Assembly (NCBI RefSeq): GCF_021295395.1
Contig: NZ_JAIWOU010000001.1
Span: 1,989,001-2,053,000, forward strand
Direction of reading: 5' to 3'
DNA length: 64,000 nt
Source of the DNA: Komagataeibacter sp. FNDCR2
GTDB lineage: Bacteria > Pseudomonadota > Alphaproteobacteria > Acetobacterales > Acetobacteraceae
The notes beneath the pieces are model-generated. The model was not told the DNA's origin. It saw nothing but the letters and a program-made list of their open reading frames with translations, and did not search any database. Made by a program: the position numbers and the translations under genes. This document shows positions 36,954-45,745 of this stretch, in pieces. Position 1 is the stretch's first letter. Every line of letters starts with the position of its first letter.

Positions 36954-37714
36954 GCGCAAAGCCCCCTGCGCGCCCGACGGTGCGGGCAGCGCCTTCCGGT
37001 CCGCCGCCCTTTACGGTCCTGTACCGCGATAACAGGTTCGTGATCATCGACAAGCCGCCCGGCCTGCCTGTCCATCCCGGGCGGCACGGCGGCCCGAGCG
37101 TGGAGGACTGGTTCCCCCAGCTTTCACGTCACCGCACGGGTCCATGGCTGGCCCACAGGCTGGATCAGGATACATCGGGGTGTCTTGTCATCGCCCTGCG
37201 CAAGCATGCGCTGGTCGCAGCCCAGGCCTGTTTCGCGGCGGGGCGGGCGCGCAAGACGTACTGGGCCATCGTGCAGGGCGCGCCCACCGGGCTTTGCGGC
37301 GTGGTCGATGCACCGCTTGTGCGGGTGGAGCAGGGACGGCAGTGGTCCATGCAGAAGGTGGCGGCAGGCGGGCAGGACGCCCGCACGCGCTGGCGTGTCA
37401 TGGGGCAGGGCCGGGACGCGGCGGGCCAGCCCATAAGCTGGCTGGAACTGGAGCTGGAAACGGGGCGAACTCACCAGGCCCGCGCGCATTGTGCCGTAAT
37501 GGGCTGCCCCATACTGGGCGACAGCCGATATGGCGCGCGCGGGGAAGGGGCGTTATACCTCATGAGCCGGAGCATTCATCTGCCACTGGACAGTCCCGTA
37601 CACGCCACGGCCATGCCACCGGAACATATGCGCCGTCTCATGGCACGGGCTGGCTGGTCCCTCCCGCCTGACAACGTGGAAAAGGAAGCAACACGGTGTT
37701 CGCCCACACATTGA
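36950..37714 (+). CDS. RluA-family pseudouridine synthase
   Basis: Pseudouridine synthase of 254 residues without an S4 domain. Seen: VIIDKPPGLPVHPG, the catalytic HRLDQDTSGCLV with its Asp, and ELETGRTHQARAHCAVMGCPILGD. It resembles RluA or tRNA-type synthases, but the target RNA cannot be named from sequence. The ATG overlaps the ftsK stop by four bases (ATGA). The following gene starts 19 bases before its stop, so ftsK, this gene and the PLP-like gene appear co-transcribed. Confidence 0.92.
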   Translation: MSAKPPARPTVRAAPSGPPPFTVLYRDNRFVIIDKPPGLPVHPGRHGGPSVEDWFPQLSRHRTGPWLAHRLDQDTSGCLVIALRKHALVAAQACFAAGRARKTYWAIVQGAPTGLCGVVDAPLVRVEQGRQWSMQKVAAGGQDARTRWRVMGQGRDAAGQPISWLELELETGRTHQARAHCAVMGCPILGDSRYGARGEGALYLMSRSIHLPLDSPVHATAMPPEHMRRLMARAGWSLPPDNVEKEATRCSPTH

Positions 37715-39804
37715 CGCAGGAACTGATGCGCGTTCTGGAACGGCCGGACCTGCGTGTGATTGCGGGGGAACGGCGGATCCTGCTCGATCCGGCGCTGGAT
37801 CTTCCCTTCCGTATCCTGCCCGATGGGGGAATCGTGCTGGGCATGCCCGCGCAGGGGCAGCAGGAAGTCACGGCCTTCTACCTGCGCCATGCGCTGGAAC
37901 TGGCCATCATGCTGGAAATCGCGCCGGACCGGCCAGTATGCGCCGCCTTCTGTGCGGCGCGTACGGCGGCGCTGTTCTGGTATCTCGATACCGGCAGGCA
38001 GGATGCGGACGCCCCGGCCCCATGGGTGCTGCGGATGGCGCGTTCTCACGTGCCGCCCGCCGATGACCTGCGTGAAATCTGGTCCTGCCTTGCCGCCTTG
38101 CAACCGCCACCTGCCCGGATGGACAGCGATGGGTTCACCACGCGGGCGCATGAGGCGCTCCAGGCCCTGTGGCCCCTGCTGGGCCCGACCGAGGCGCTCA
38201 TGGCCACCGGCGGCGACGCCCGGCTGAGCGTGGATCCGGCCACCGGGCTCAACCATTACGGCTGTTCGCACCGGCCCCGGCCATGGGCCATCACCTTCGC
38301 TTCGTCCACCGCGTCTTCCCTGTCCGAACGGGGCTTCGCCGGGGCGGAAAAGGCGCGCCTGGCGCTTCTGGCGGGTGTGTTGCATGGCAGGCTGGAAACC
38401 ACGGCCTGTGAACTTGATGCTGGGATACAGGCCCGGCTGGCCAAGCATTTTGGCCTCCGGGGGGATGAAGGCGTGGTGCTGGCGCCTTCGGGCACGGATT
38501 GTGAACTGTACGCGCTGGCCTGCGCGACCCTTGCGCCGGGCGGTCGGCCTGTCGGCAACATCCTCATCGCCCCGGAGGAAACCGGCAGCGGCGTCCCCCT
38601 TGCCGCCACCGGCTGCCATTTTGCCAATGATACCGCACGCGGCGTGGCGGTCATGTGTGGAACGCGGATCGAAGGATTCCCCGCCGATACGCTCGTCGCC
38701 AATGTTCCCATGCGCGATGCGCAGGGCCATGTCCGACCGCCCGCCGATGTCGATGCGGATACATGCCGCCTGACGCGGGAAATGCGTAAGGCCGGGCGGC
38801 ACGTACTGCTGCACCGGCTGGATCTGTCCAAGACCGGCCTGCTGGCGCCGGGGCTGGAGGCGCTGGAACAGGCGGGCCAGCCCGATCCCGTGACCGGCGA
38901 CCGCCCGGATGTGGTGGTCGATGCCTGTCAGGCCCGGCTCGATCCGGCACGGGTCCGCGCCTATCTGGACAGGGGCTGGATGGTGATGGTGACCGGCTCG
39001 AAATTCTTTACGGGGCCGCCTTTCTGTGGGGCGCTGCTGCTTCCGGCGGCAGTAAGGCGCAGGCTGGACGGCCCGCGCCCGGTGCCCGCCGGCCTGGGGG
39101 ATTACAGCCACCGTTGCGCATGGCCCCGGGGCCGGGCCCTTGCGGGCCTGCCGGGTGGGCACAATATCGGCCTGATCCTGCGCTGGTGGGCCGCCCTGTC
39201 CGAAATGGCGGCATTCCGCGTCCTGCCGCGTGCGGTGGTCCATGACCGCCTGCGCGGGTTCCTCGCCACTGTCGAGGCCCGCATCATGGCGGACCCCCTG
39301 CTGGAACTGCTGCCTCCCGTCGCGCCCCGGCGGTCCCGTCTCGACCATGCATGGGACTGCCTGCCCACCATCATGTGCTTCTTCGTCCGCGCGCCCGACC
39401 ATGCGGGTACAGGGTTCCGGCCGCTGGCGCTGGCGCAGGCGCGGCGGCTGTACGCATGGCTCAATACCGACCTGTCCGGCATCGTTCCGGCGAATGATCC
39501 CGATGCGGCCGTCGCCGCCGTGCTGTGCCATGTGGGCCAGCCGGTACCCATGGCCCATCCCGGCCTGCCGGGCGCGATTGCGGGGGTGCTGCGTATTTCC
39601 GCCGGGGCGCGGCTTGTCTCGGGCGAGCCATCGCATGAAGGCATGGACCCCACCGGGCGCCTGCGCCGGGAGGCCGGGAATGTAAGCCGGATCCTGGACA
39701 AGGTGGGGCTAATCCTGCGGCACTGGTCCCGGCTGAACAGCGCCGATCCGGTGCAGACTTACCTGCCGCGTGGCTGGCAGGCGCGGGCCATCCTGCCCGC
39801 CTGA
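37696..39804 (+). CDS. Uncharacterised fold-type I PLP-dependent enzyme-like protein
   Basis: A 702-residue protein that I do not recognise as a named enzyme. The middle has the layout of class V aminotransferases or decarboxylases: a cofactor-binding loop APSGTDCELYAL near residue 265, an Asp in DVVVDACQARLDP (Asp409, the position that contacts the PLP ring nitrogen), and a candidate Schiff-base lysine in VTGSKFFTGPPFCGALLL (Lys436). The C terminus has an AGVLRISAGARLV strand typical of the small domain. About 200 N-terminal residues have no match that I recognise. The start is a GTG at 37696 with AAGGAAG about seven bases upstream. A histidine phosphatase gene follows by 35 bases. Confidence 0.75.
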   Translation: MFAHTLTQELMRVLERPDLRVIAGERRILLDPALDLPFRILPDGGIVLGMPAQGQQEVTAFYLRHALELAIMLEIAPDRPVCAAFCAARTAALFWYLDTGRQDADAPAPWVLRMARSHVPPADDLREIWSCLAALQPPPARMDSDGFTTRAHEALQALWPLLGPTEALMATGGDARLSVDPATGLNHYGCSHRPRPWAITFASSTASSLSERGFAGAEKARLALLAGVLHGRLETTACELDAGIQARLAKHFGLRGDEGVVLAPSGTDCELYALACATLAPGGRPVGNILIAPEETGSGVPLAATGCHFANDTARGVAVMCGTRIEGFPADTLVANVPMRDAQGHVRPPADVDADTCRLTREMRKAGRHVLLHRLDLSKTGLLAPGLEALEQAGQPDPVTGDRPDVVVDACQARLDPARVRAYLDRGWMVMVTGSKFFTGPPFCGALLLPAAVRRRLDGPRPVPAGLGDYSHRCAWPRGRALAGLPGGHNIGLILRWWAALSEMAAFRVLPRAVVHDRLRGFLATVEARIMADPLLELLPPVAPRRSRLDHAWDCLPTIMCFFVRAPDHAGTGFRPLALAQARRLYAWLNTDLSGIVPANDPDAAVAAVLCHVGQPVPMAHPGLPGAIAGVLRISAGARLVSGEPSHEGMDPTGRLRREAGNVSRILDKVGLILRHWSRLNSADPVQTYLPRGWQARAILPA

Positions 39805-39839
39805 CAGGTAATGATTTTCTTTCCAGACGGATTTCGCGT

Positions 39840-40511
39840 GTGACAACCCAGAACAATCACGGCAATTTTCTCGATACCCCGCAATTGCAGCAGGGGATTA
39901 CCCGCTTCTGGCTTATCCGCCATGCACTGGTGGAGCAGAATGCCCGCATGCACCTGTATGGCGCGATGGATGTGCCCCTGTGTCCGGACAGCCTGGTGGC
40001 CCAGCGCCGGATGTATGAATCACTGGCGCATCGCCTGCCCCGTCAGGCGCTGTGGTTCACCTCGCCGCTATGCCGTACGCAGCAGACCGCCCGCGCCATT
40101 CAGGAAGCCGGATACGGCCCCCATGAATGGCGGGTCGAGCCGGGCTTTATCGAACAGTCCATGGGTGACTGGCACGGCATTACCCATGACACCCTGCCCG
40201 ACAGGCTGAGCCTGCCCGCCCATCCGTTCTGGTCCGTGGGCGCCACCGAACTGCCGCCACAGGGGGAAAGCATGGTGCAGGTCTGCGCCCGTGTGGGGGC
40301 CTGTCTCGATCGGCTGGCCAGCGAACATGCGGGGCGGGACATGGTTGTGGTCAGCCACGGGGGGGCCATCCGCGCGGCCCTTGCGCATGCCCTGCGGATC
40401 CATGCCGAAACCGCGCTGCATTTCTCGATCCAGAACCTGGCGCTCAGCGTGATCGAGCGCCTGCCCGAAGGCTGGCGTATCGTGACGGTGAACGAACTGC
40501 CCATGCCCTGA
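39840..40511 (+). CDS. Histidine phosphatase family protein
   Basis: A 223-residue protein of the phosphoglycerate mutase-like branch. Seen: the phosphohistidine motif LIRHALVEQN (His28; the usual RHG is RHA here), SPLCRTQQTARAI with the phosphate-binding Arg, the acid in PGFIEQSMGDWHG, and the second His in VVVSHGGAIRAAL. The substrate is unknown, but cofactor or sugar phosphates are typical. The start is GTG 39840 with a weak ribosome-binding site. It lies 35 bases after the PLP-like gene on the same strand, suggesting a shared pathway. Confidence 0.85.
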   Translation: MTTQNNHGNFLDTPQLQQGITRFWLIRHALVEQNARMHLYGAMDVPLCPDSLVAQRRMYESLAHRLPRQALWFTSPLCRTQQTARAIQEAGYGPHEWRVEPGFIEQSMGDWHGITHDTLPDRLSLPAHPFWSVGATELPPQGESMVQVCARVGACLDRLASEHAGRDMVVVSHGGAIRAALAHALRIHAETALHFSIQNLALSVIERLPEGWRIVTVNELPMP

Positions 40512-40518
40512 TCCGCCG

Positions 40519-40656
40519 TCAACGCGGGTGGAAAGAGAGCATGCAGGTCAGTGCGCAGGGGGTGGCCGGCTGCGCGGGGCGGTCGCATCGGTCGTCTGCC
40601 GTCGCCATTGCCGCGACAATGGCGGCGGTGGCAAGAACCAGTGTAAGCATATGCAT
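40519..40656 (-). CDS. Possible small exported peptide (45 aa)
   Basis: A short minus-strand frame. The product starts MHMLTLVLATAAIVAAMATA, a hydrophobic signal-like or membrane segment, and continues with a short tail containing three cysteines. TGGGGGTAAGG precedes the ATG on its strand as a plausible ribosome-binding site. It occupies part of the 391-base gap between the histidine phosphatase and tadA, and no other coding frame is convincing there. With no homology known to me, this is a weak call. Confidence 0.35.
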   Translation of the reverse strand: MHMLTLVLATAAIVAAMATADDRCDRPAQPATPCALTCMLSFHPR

Positions 40657-40902
40657 GACCTTACCCCCAAGCACGTGGGTCGGTCGCGATCCGGGCAAGC
40701 ACTACGGAACCCGGAAAAATGACCGGCCTGTGTCTGTCTGCCTGATGGGCATGCGCGCGATCCCTGTCGCGGCATGTCACGTTCCTGAAACGGTTTGTGT
40801 CACGATACAGTTGCGCCGATCCACCAAAAAACACCATGGAACGTTTATGGGGTGGAATGGGAACGGGCCTGCCGGGGCGCGTATTACGATCGGGGAGACA
40901 TG

Positions 40903-41379
40903 ATGCCCACATCCCTGCTGTCGGGCCTGTTGCCGGGTCATTTCATGGATATCGCGATGGCGGAGGCGCGCGCCGCCGCCGGGCGGGGCGAGGTTCCGGT
41001 TGGAGCCGCCCTGTCCGGTCCGGACGGCGTGCTGCTGGCGCGCGCGGGCAACCGGGTGGAGGAATGGGGCGACCCGTCCGCCCATGCGGAAATGCAGGTG
41101 ATGCGCGCGGCGGTCCGGCAGTGCGGGGGTGCGCGGCTTGCGGGGTGCGTGCTGTATGTCACGCTGGAGCCATGCCCGATGTGCGCGGCGGCGGCGACGC
41201 ATTTCAGGGTCGGGCGGATCGTGTTCGGGGCCTATGACCCCAAGGGTGGCGGCGTGGAGCATGGCCCGCGCGTATTTTCCCACCCGCGCTGCCTGCACCG
41301 CCCCGAAATCGTGGGGGGCGTGCGCGAGCGTGAGGCGGGGCGGCTGCTACAGGATTTTTTCCGGGGCCTGCGTGCCTAA
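40903..41379 (+). CDS. tadA: tRNA-specific adenosine deaminase / nucleoside deaminase
   Basis: Zinc deaminase that converts A34 of tRNA-Arg to inosine. It has 158 residues. Seen: HAEM (zinc ligand His and catalytic Glu), TLEPCPMC with the two zinc-binding cysteines, and RIVFGAYDPKGGGVEHGPR, which matches TadA's tRNA-contacting region better than guanine or cytosine deaminases. I chose the ATG at 40903 with GGAG at a five-base spacing; the adjacent ATG at 40900 is also possible. Confidence 0.9.
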   Translation: MPTSLLSGLLPGHFMDIAMAEARAAAGRGEVPVGAALSGPDGVLLARAGNRVEEWGDPSAHAEMQVMRAAVRQCGGARLAGCVLYVTLEPCPMCAAAATHFRVGRIVFGAYDPKGGGVEHGPRVFSHPRCLHRPEIVGGVREREAGRLLQDFFRGLRA

Positions 41380-41499
41380 CCTATTTGTCATGCAACGGTA
41401 TGGGACGGGCTGGCTCACTTGCGGCACAATGCGGGCAGTGGGACTGTAAGCATCGGCGGCCAGTCCCGCCCGTTATTTCGAGATTGCAGCAGGACCATC

Positions 41500-43074
41500 A
41501 TGTTCAGGGGTACCATGTCAGACGTATTACGGTCGAACACCACTTCCTCGCGCCGGTTTCGCAGCCACCTGATGGCCTCCCTGGTAGCCGGCACGGTGGC
41601 GGGGGGCTGCCTGTCCGCCGCCGTGCCCGCCCGGGCCGATGACAGCGGGGTGATCCGCCCTGATACACAGATCCAGCAACTGCCGAATTTCGTCAATCTC
41701 GTCAAACAGGTCAAACCGGCGGTCGTCTCGATCACGGCGCGCATCAAGGACCCCGACATGAGCGAGGAAGCCGGGGCCGGCGGTGGCATGCCCGGTGGCT
41801 TCCCGTTCCCCTTTCCCTTCCAGATGATGCCGCAGCAGGGCCACCAGACGGTGGAAGCCCGCGGTTCGGGTTTCGTCATCTCGGCCGATGGCTACGTCGT
41901 GACCAACAACCATGTGGTCAAGGGCGCCAGCAAGGTGACTGTCACGCTTGATGACGGCACGGCATTGCCCGCCAAGATCGTCGGGCGCGATTCCAAGACC
42001 GATATCGCCCTGCTGAAGGTCACTCCCTCGGGCAAGCTGCGCTTCATCGAACTGGGTGATTCCGACAGGGTGGAGCCGGGTGAATGGGTCGTCGCCGTGG
42101 GCAATCCGTATGGCCTTGGCGGCACGGTGACCGCCGGTATCGTCTCCGCCCGGGGGCGCGATATTGGTGATGGCCCCTATGATTCCTTCATTCAGGTCGA
42201 TGCGCCCATCAACCGGGGCAATTCCGGCGGCCCGCTCTTTACGCAGGATGGCAAGGTGGTGGGTGTGAACACCGCCATCCTGTCGCCCTCGGGCGGGTCG
42301 ATCGGCATTGGCTTCGCCATCCCGTCCGATACCGTGAAGAATGTTGTCGACCAGCTTGAAAAGACCGGCCATGTCACGCGCGGCTATCTGGGCGTGACGG
42401 CGCAGGCGATCACCCCGTCCATGGCCAGCGCGCTGGGGATGAAGCCTTCCACCACCGGCGCGCCTGTAACCGGCGCGCTGGTGGCGAGTGTCAGCGCGGG
42501 CAGCCCGGCGGAAAAGGCGGGGCTGAAGGCCGGTGATGTCGTGACGGAACTCAACGGTCAGGCCATCGACACCCCGCATACGCTGGCGGTCAAGGTCGCC
42601 TCCATCGTGCCGGGAACCAAGACCTCCGTTTCCTACCTGCGCAACAACAAACCGCAGACGGCCAGTATCGTCATCGCCAGCCTGGGCAAGGGCGGCACGG
42701 CCGACAGCACCGTGGGCGACGCCCCGCATGATGCGGATAAAGGCCCCCGTCTGGGTGTGACCCTTGCCCCCCTGACCCCGGACCTGCGCCAGCAACTGGG
42801 GCTGGAGGATAGCGTGCGCGGCGTGGTCGTGAGCGATGTGCAGGCTGGCTCCCCGGCTGAACAGGCGGGCATTCACGCGGGCGATGTCATTCAGGCGGTG
42901 GGTGAAGTCCCGGTTGAGAACCCGCGCGCCACGGTTTCCGCCATAAGGCAGGCGCTGCAGGCCAACCATTCCGTACTGTTGCGGGTGGTGCGCAACGGGC
43001 AGAGCGTTTTCGTGGCGGTCAGCCCCAATGCGGATGAAGGCGACGCGGCGGCTGGTGAAGACGACGACCAGTAA
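41500..43074 (+). CDS. degP: Periplasmic serine endoprotease DegP/HtrA (Do family)
   Basis: Chaperone-protease of the periplasm. It has 524 residues with an N-terminal signal peptide (about residues 20-46, cleavage near AVPARA). Seen: the chymotrypsin-like domain with the catalytic triad in NNHVV (about His138), KTDIALLKV (about Asp168) and NRGNSGGPL (about Ser242), then two PDZ domains (GYLGVTAQAI and LGVTLAPLTP). I chose the ATG at 41500 with AGGA at a five-base spacing; the ATG at 41515 is an alternative. A strong terminator follows. Confidence 0.96.
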   Translation: MFRGTMSDVLRSNTTSSRRFRSHLMASLVAGTVAGGCLSAAVPARADDSGVIRPDTQIQQLPNFVNLVKQVKPAVVSITARIKDPDMSEEAGAGGGMPGGFPFPFPFQMMPQQGHQTVEARGSGFVISADGYVVTNNHVVKGASKVTVTLDDGTALPAKIVGRDSKTDIALLKVTPSGKLRFIELGDSDRVEPGEWVVAVGNPYGLGGTVTAGIVSARGRDIGDGPYDSFIQVDAPINRGNSGGPLFTQDGKVVGVNTAILSPSGGSIGIGFAIPSDTVKNVVDQLEKTGHVTRGYLGVTAQAITPSMASALGMKPSTTGAPVTGALVASVSAGSPAEKAGLKAGDVVTELNGQAIDTPHTLAVKVASIVPGTKTSVSYLRNNKPQTASIVIASLGKGGTADSTVGDAPHDADKGPRLGVTLAPLTPDLRQQLGLEDSVRGVVVSDVQAGSPAEQAGIHAGDVIQAVGEVPVENPRATVSAIRQALQANHSVLLRVVRNGQSVFVAVSPNADEGDAAAGEDDDQ

Positions 43075-43103
43075 TTCCCAACGCCATTCATCGGGTTGCC
43101 TGA

Positions 43104-43135
43104 GGGCCGACGCAGCGATGCGTCGGCCCTTTTTT
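43104..43135 (+). terminator. Strong intrinsic terminator after degP
   Basis: A perfect 11-bp stem (gggccgacgca 43104-43114 with tgcgtcggccc 43119-43129) is closed by the GNRA tetraloop gcga and followed by six T. It is the best-formed terminator in the window. Confidence 0.95.
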
Positions 43136-43262
43136 GTATCTTCCGATGGGTTCGCAAGGGAGTTTTTTGCTGTTCCGTCCAAAAAAACGGGTGGCGATGA
43201 TTGTGGCAGGGCGGTTTCTTGCCTTATCTGCTCGCATCGCCATGTTTGTTTCCGGAGGGATG

Positions 43263-44177
43263 ATGACCGGCCCAGCACTATCCGAAACGCAGGAACCATC
43301 CCGCGCCCGCCTGATCGATGGCAAGGGATTCGCCTCCCGCCTGACGCAGGATATCGCGGCCGATGTCCAGGCTTTCTATGACCGGCACCACATTACTCCC
43401 GGCCTTGCCGTGGTGCTGGTGGGCAACGACCCGGCCAGTGAGGTCTATGTGCGCAACAAGGCGCTCCAGACCCACCGCGCGGGTATGCGCTCGTTCATGC
43501 ACATGCTGCCCGCCACCACGTCGCAGGACGAACTGCTGGGGCTGGTCGAACGCCTGAACGTGGATCCCGAAATCCATGGCATCCTTGTCCAGCTCCCGCT
43601 TCCCGCCGGGCTGGACCCGGTCGCGGTCACTAACGCCATTGCTCCGGAAAAGGATGTGGACGGCCTGGGCGTGGTCAATGCCGGGCGGCTGGCGCTGGGC
43701 CTGCCGGGGCTGGTGCCATGCACCCCGCTGGGCTGCCTGCTGCTGCTGCGCCATTACGTGGGCGACATGCGGGGTAAGGACGCGCTGGTGATCGGGGCGT
43801 CCAACCTGGTGGGGCGTCCCATGGCGGAACTGCTGCTGCAGGAGGGCTGCACCGTAACCGTGGCGCATATCGACACACGTGATACGGCGGCGCTCGCGCG
43901 GCAGGCGGATATCGTGGTGGTGGCGACCGGGGTGCGTGAACTGGTGCGGGGTGACTGGATCAAGCCCGGCGCCACGGTCATTGACGTGGGTATTTCCCGT
44001 GTCACGCTGCCTTCGGGCAAGACGCGGCTGGTCGGGGATGTGAAATTCGATGAAGTCGTGCAGCATGCGGGCCTGATTACCCCCGTTCCCGGTGGGGTCG
44101 GCCCCATGACGATCGCCTGCCTGCTCCGCAACACCCTTGATGCGGCGCGCATGATCGTGGAAGCACAGGCGCGCTGA
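43263..44177 (+). CDS. folD: Bifunctional methylenetetrahydrofolate dehydrogenase / cyclohydrolase FolD
   Basis: Interconverts 5,10-methylene-, methenyl- and 10-formyl-tetrahydrofolate using NADP. It has 304 residues from the ATG at 43263 (ATG 43260 also possible). Seen: [16 protein letters not shown] with the catalytic Lys region, [29 protein letters not shown], the nucleotide-binding [13 protein letters not shown], and [19 protein letters not shown] lies immediately upstream. The MTHFR-like gene follows 29 bases later, so the two one-carbon genes are probably co-transcribed. Confidence 0.96.
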   Translation: MTGPALSETQEPSRARLIDGKGFASRLTQDIAADVQAFYDRHHITPGLAVVLVGNDPASEVYVRNKALQTHRAGMRSFMHMLPATTSQDELLGLVERLNVDPEIHGILVQLPLPAGLDPVAVTNAIAPEKDVDGLGVVNAGRLALGLPGLVPCTPLGCLLLLRHYVGDMRGKDALVIGASNLVGRPMAELLLQEGCTVTVAHIDTRDTAALARQADIVVVATGVRELVRGDWIKPGATVIDVGISRVTLPSGKTRLVGDVKFDEVVQHAGLITPVPGGVGPMTIACLLRNTLDAARMIVEAQAR

Positions 44178-44206
44178 AAGCGCCGTTCCGTACACAGGAA
44201 AAAAGA

Positions 44207-44944
44207 ATGACCCTGACTTCTGTAGAACTGATTCCGCGGGATCCGGAAACGCTGCTGCGCGATGCGCGGGAGGTCAGCGAGGTATTTCCCGATGCGCAGA
44301 TGATCAATATCCCCGATCTGTTGCGCTTCCCCCTGCGAAGCTGGGAGGCGGCTGCGCTGGTCCGGCCCGTCTTTTCCCGTGTGGTGCCCCATATCCGCGC
44401 CATCGACATCGCCCCCGATGGTCCCCTGCCGGGCGCGGAGGATGAGGGCCTGCGCGAGGTACTGGTGGTGCAGGGCGATCCGCCATCGGATCTGAAGCAC
44501 CGGACCTACCCCAACACGACCGAGAGCATCATCACACGCTACCGCCGCGAAGCGCCGCACCTGACCGTGTATGCCGCCTTTGACCCGTACCGCCGCGCGC
44601 CGTATCAGGAAATGGAGGCCATCGCGCGCAAGAAAGATGCGGGGGCGGCGGGCCTGTTCACCCAGCCCGTGTTCGACATGCGCATGCTTGATCTGTGCAT
44701 GAACTGGCTGCATGGCGAAAACGTGTTCTGGGGCATTTCCCCCGTGGTCGGCCCCAAGTCGCGTTCCTACTGGGAAACGACGAACCACGTCATCTTCCCC
44801 CCCCATTTCGAACCGACGATAGAGGCCAACATCGCCTTTGCCCGGCAGATGATGGAGGCCGTGGCCAGGGCGGGGGGCAATACCTATCTCATGCCGTTGC
44901 GCGTCAATCTGGCGCGGTACCTCACGCCGCTGCGCAAGGAATAG
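44207..44944 (+). CDS. Short, divergent methylenetetrahydrofolate reductase-like protein
   Basis: A 245-residue TIM-barrel protein with similarity to 5,10-methylenetetrahydrofolate reductase, which is normally about 290-300 residues. Seen: an N-terminal SVELIPRD in place of the usual EFFPP motif, VLVVQGDPP corresponding to the conserved LRGDPP flavin/folate region, and GLFTQPVFDM corresponding to the ITQ..FD motif. The shortening and altered N terminus suggest a specialised paralogue, perhaps reductase-like with a changed folate or flavin site. Adjacency to folD supports a one-carbon role. Whether it replaces a full-length MetF cannot be told from this window. Confidence 0.75.
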   Translation: MTLTSVELIPRDPETLLRDAREVSEVFPDAQMINIPDLLRFPLRSWEAAALVRPVFSRVVPHIRAIDIAPDGPLPGAEDEGLREVLVVQGDPPSDLKHRTYPNTTESIITRYRREAPHLTVYAAFDPYRRAPYQEMEAIARKKDAGAAGLFTQPVFDMRMLDLCMNWLHGENVFWGISPVVGPKSRSYWETTNHVIFPPHFEPTIEANIAFARQMMEAVARAGGNTYLMPLRVNLARYLTPLRKE

Positions 44945-44962
44945 GGAACCGGGGCGGGGTGG

Positions 44963-45544
44963 TCAGATCCATCCCCGCGCCCGGATCAGCCCGAATGCCG
45001 CGATCGTGACCATGCAGGTAATGCGTCCGTCCCCGATCATGGCCTCCATTTCCGCCAGCGTGACGGTGTGGCAGGTAATGTCTTCCTCCGTCTCCTCACG
45101 CTGGTGCGGCCCCTGGCTCAGTCCGGTGGCAAGATAGGCCCGCCCTTTCTGCGTGGAGTAGCCCGCCCCCTGGTACAGCAGGCCGGCATCACGCATTTCA
45201 GTGGCGACGAGGCCGGTTTCCTCCCGCAGTTCGCCACGCGCCACGTCCTCTGGCGTGGCGTCGGGGCGGTGCTCCCACATGCCCATGGGCAGTTCCCACA
45301 TCCGCCTGCCCACGGGGTAGCGATACTGGCGGATAAGGGTGATGCGTCGCTGCGCGCCCCCCGCATCATCCCATAGCGGCAGGATCACGACGAAATCCCC
45401 CCGTTCCACCACCCCGTACAGGCCCTGCACGCCATTGGGTCGGATGATGATGTCCTCCCTTACGCGGGTCCATGGGTTTTCATAGGCGGTGCGGGTGGAA
45501 ACGGTCACATATCCGCCTGCATCCGGCGTGGGGGATTGCGTCAT
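44963..45544 (-). CDS. Nudix hydrolase
   Basis: A 193-residue Nudix protein resembling ADP-ribose pyrophosphatases. Seen: FVVILPLWDD, ITLIRQYRYPVGRRMWELPMG, and the Nudix helix TPEDVARGELREETGL with its REXXEE metal-binding core. The substrate is inferred only at family level. I chose the ATG at 45544, which has a GAGGA about ten bases upstream; an in-frame ATG at 45568 would add eight residues. It converges with the MTHFR-like gene and is divergent from the MFS gene. Confidence 0.88.
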   Translation of the reverse strand: MTQSPTPDAGGYVTVSTRTAYENPWTRVREDIIIRPNGVQGLYGVVERGDFVVILPLWDDAGGAQRRITLIRQYRYPVGRRMWELPMGMWEHRPDATPEDVARGELREETGLVATEMRDAGLLYQGAGYSTQKGRAYLATGLSQGPHQREETEEDITCHTVTLAEMEAMIGDGRITCMVTIAAFGLIRARGWI

Positions 45545-45745
45545 GAAGGGTCCATCCTCTGTAATCATACCGTGTGCATCCGCATGCCATGCAACAGGGG
45601 TATGGCGTGGGAGTTGATGCTATCATCAGGATTTTGCAGTTTTTTCCATAATTCGTATTGTTGTTTCGTTCCAACGCATTCTGTCCGCCGATCCGGGCCG
45701 CCGCCATGTGCGCCGGTCGATCCTCTCGTGGAGTTTACGCGTATC

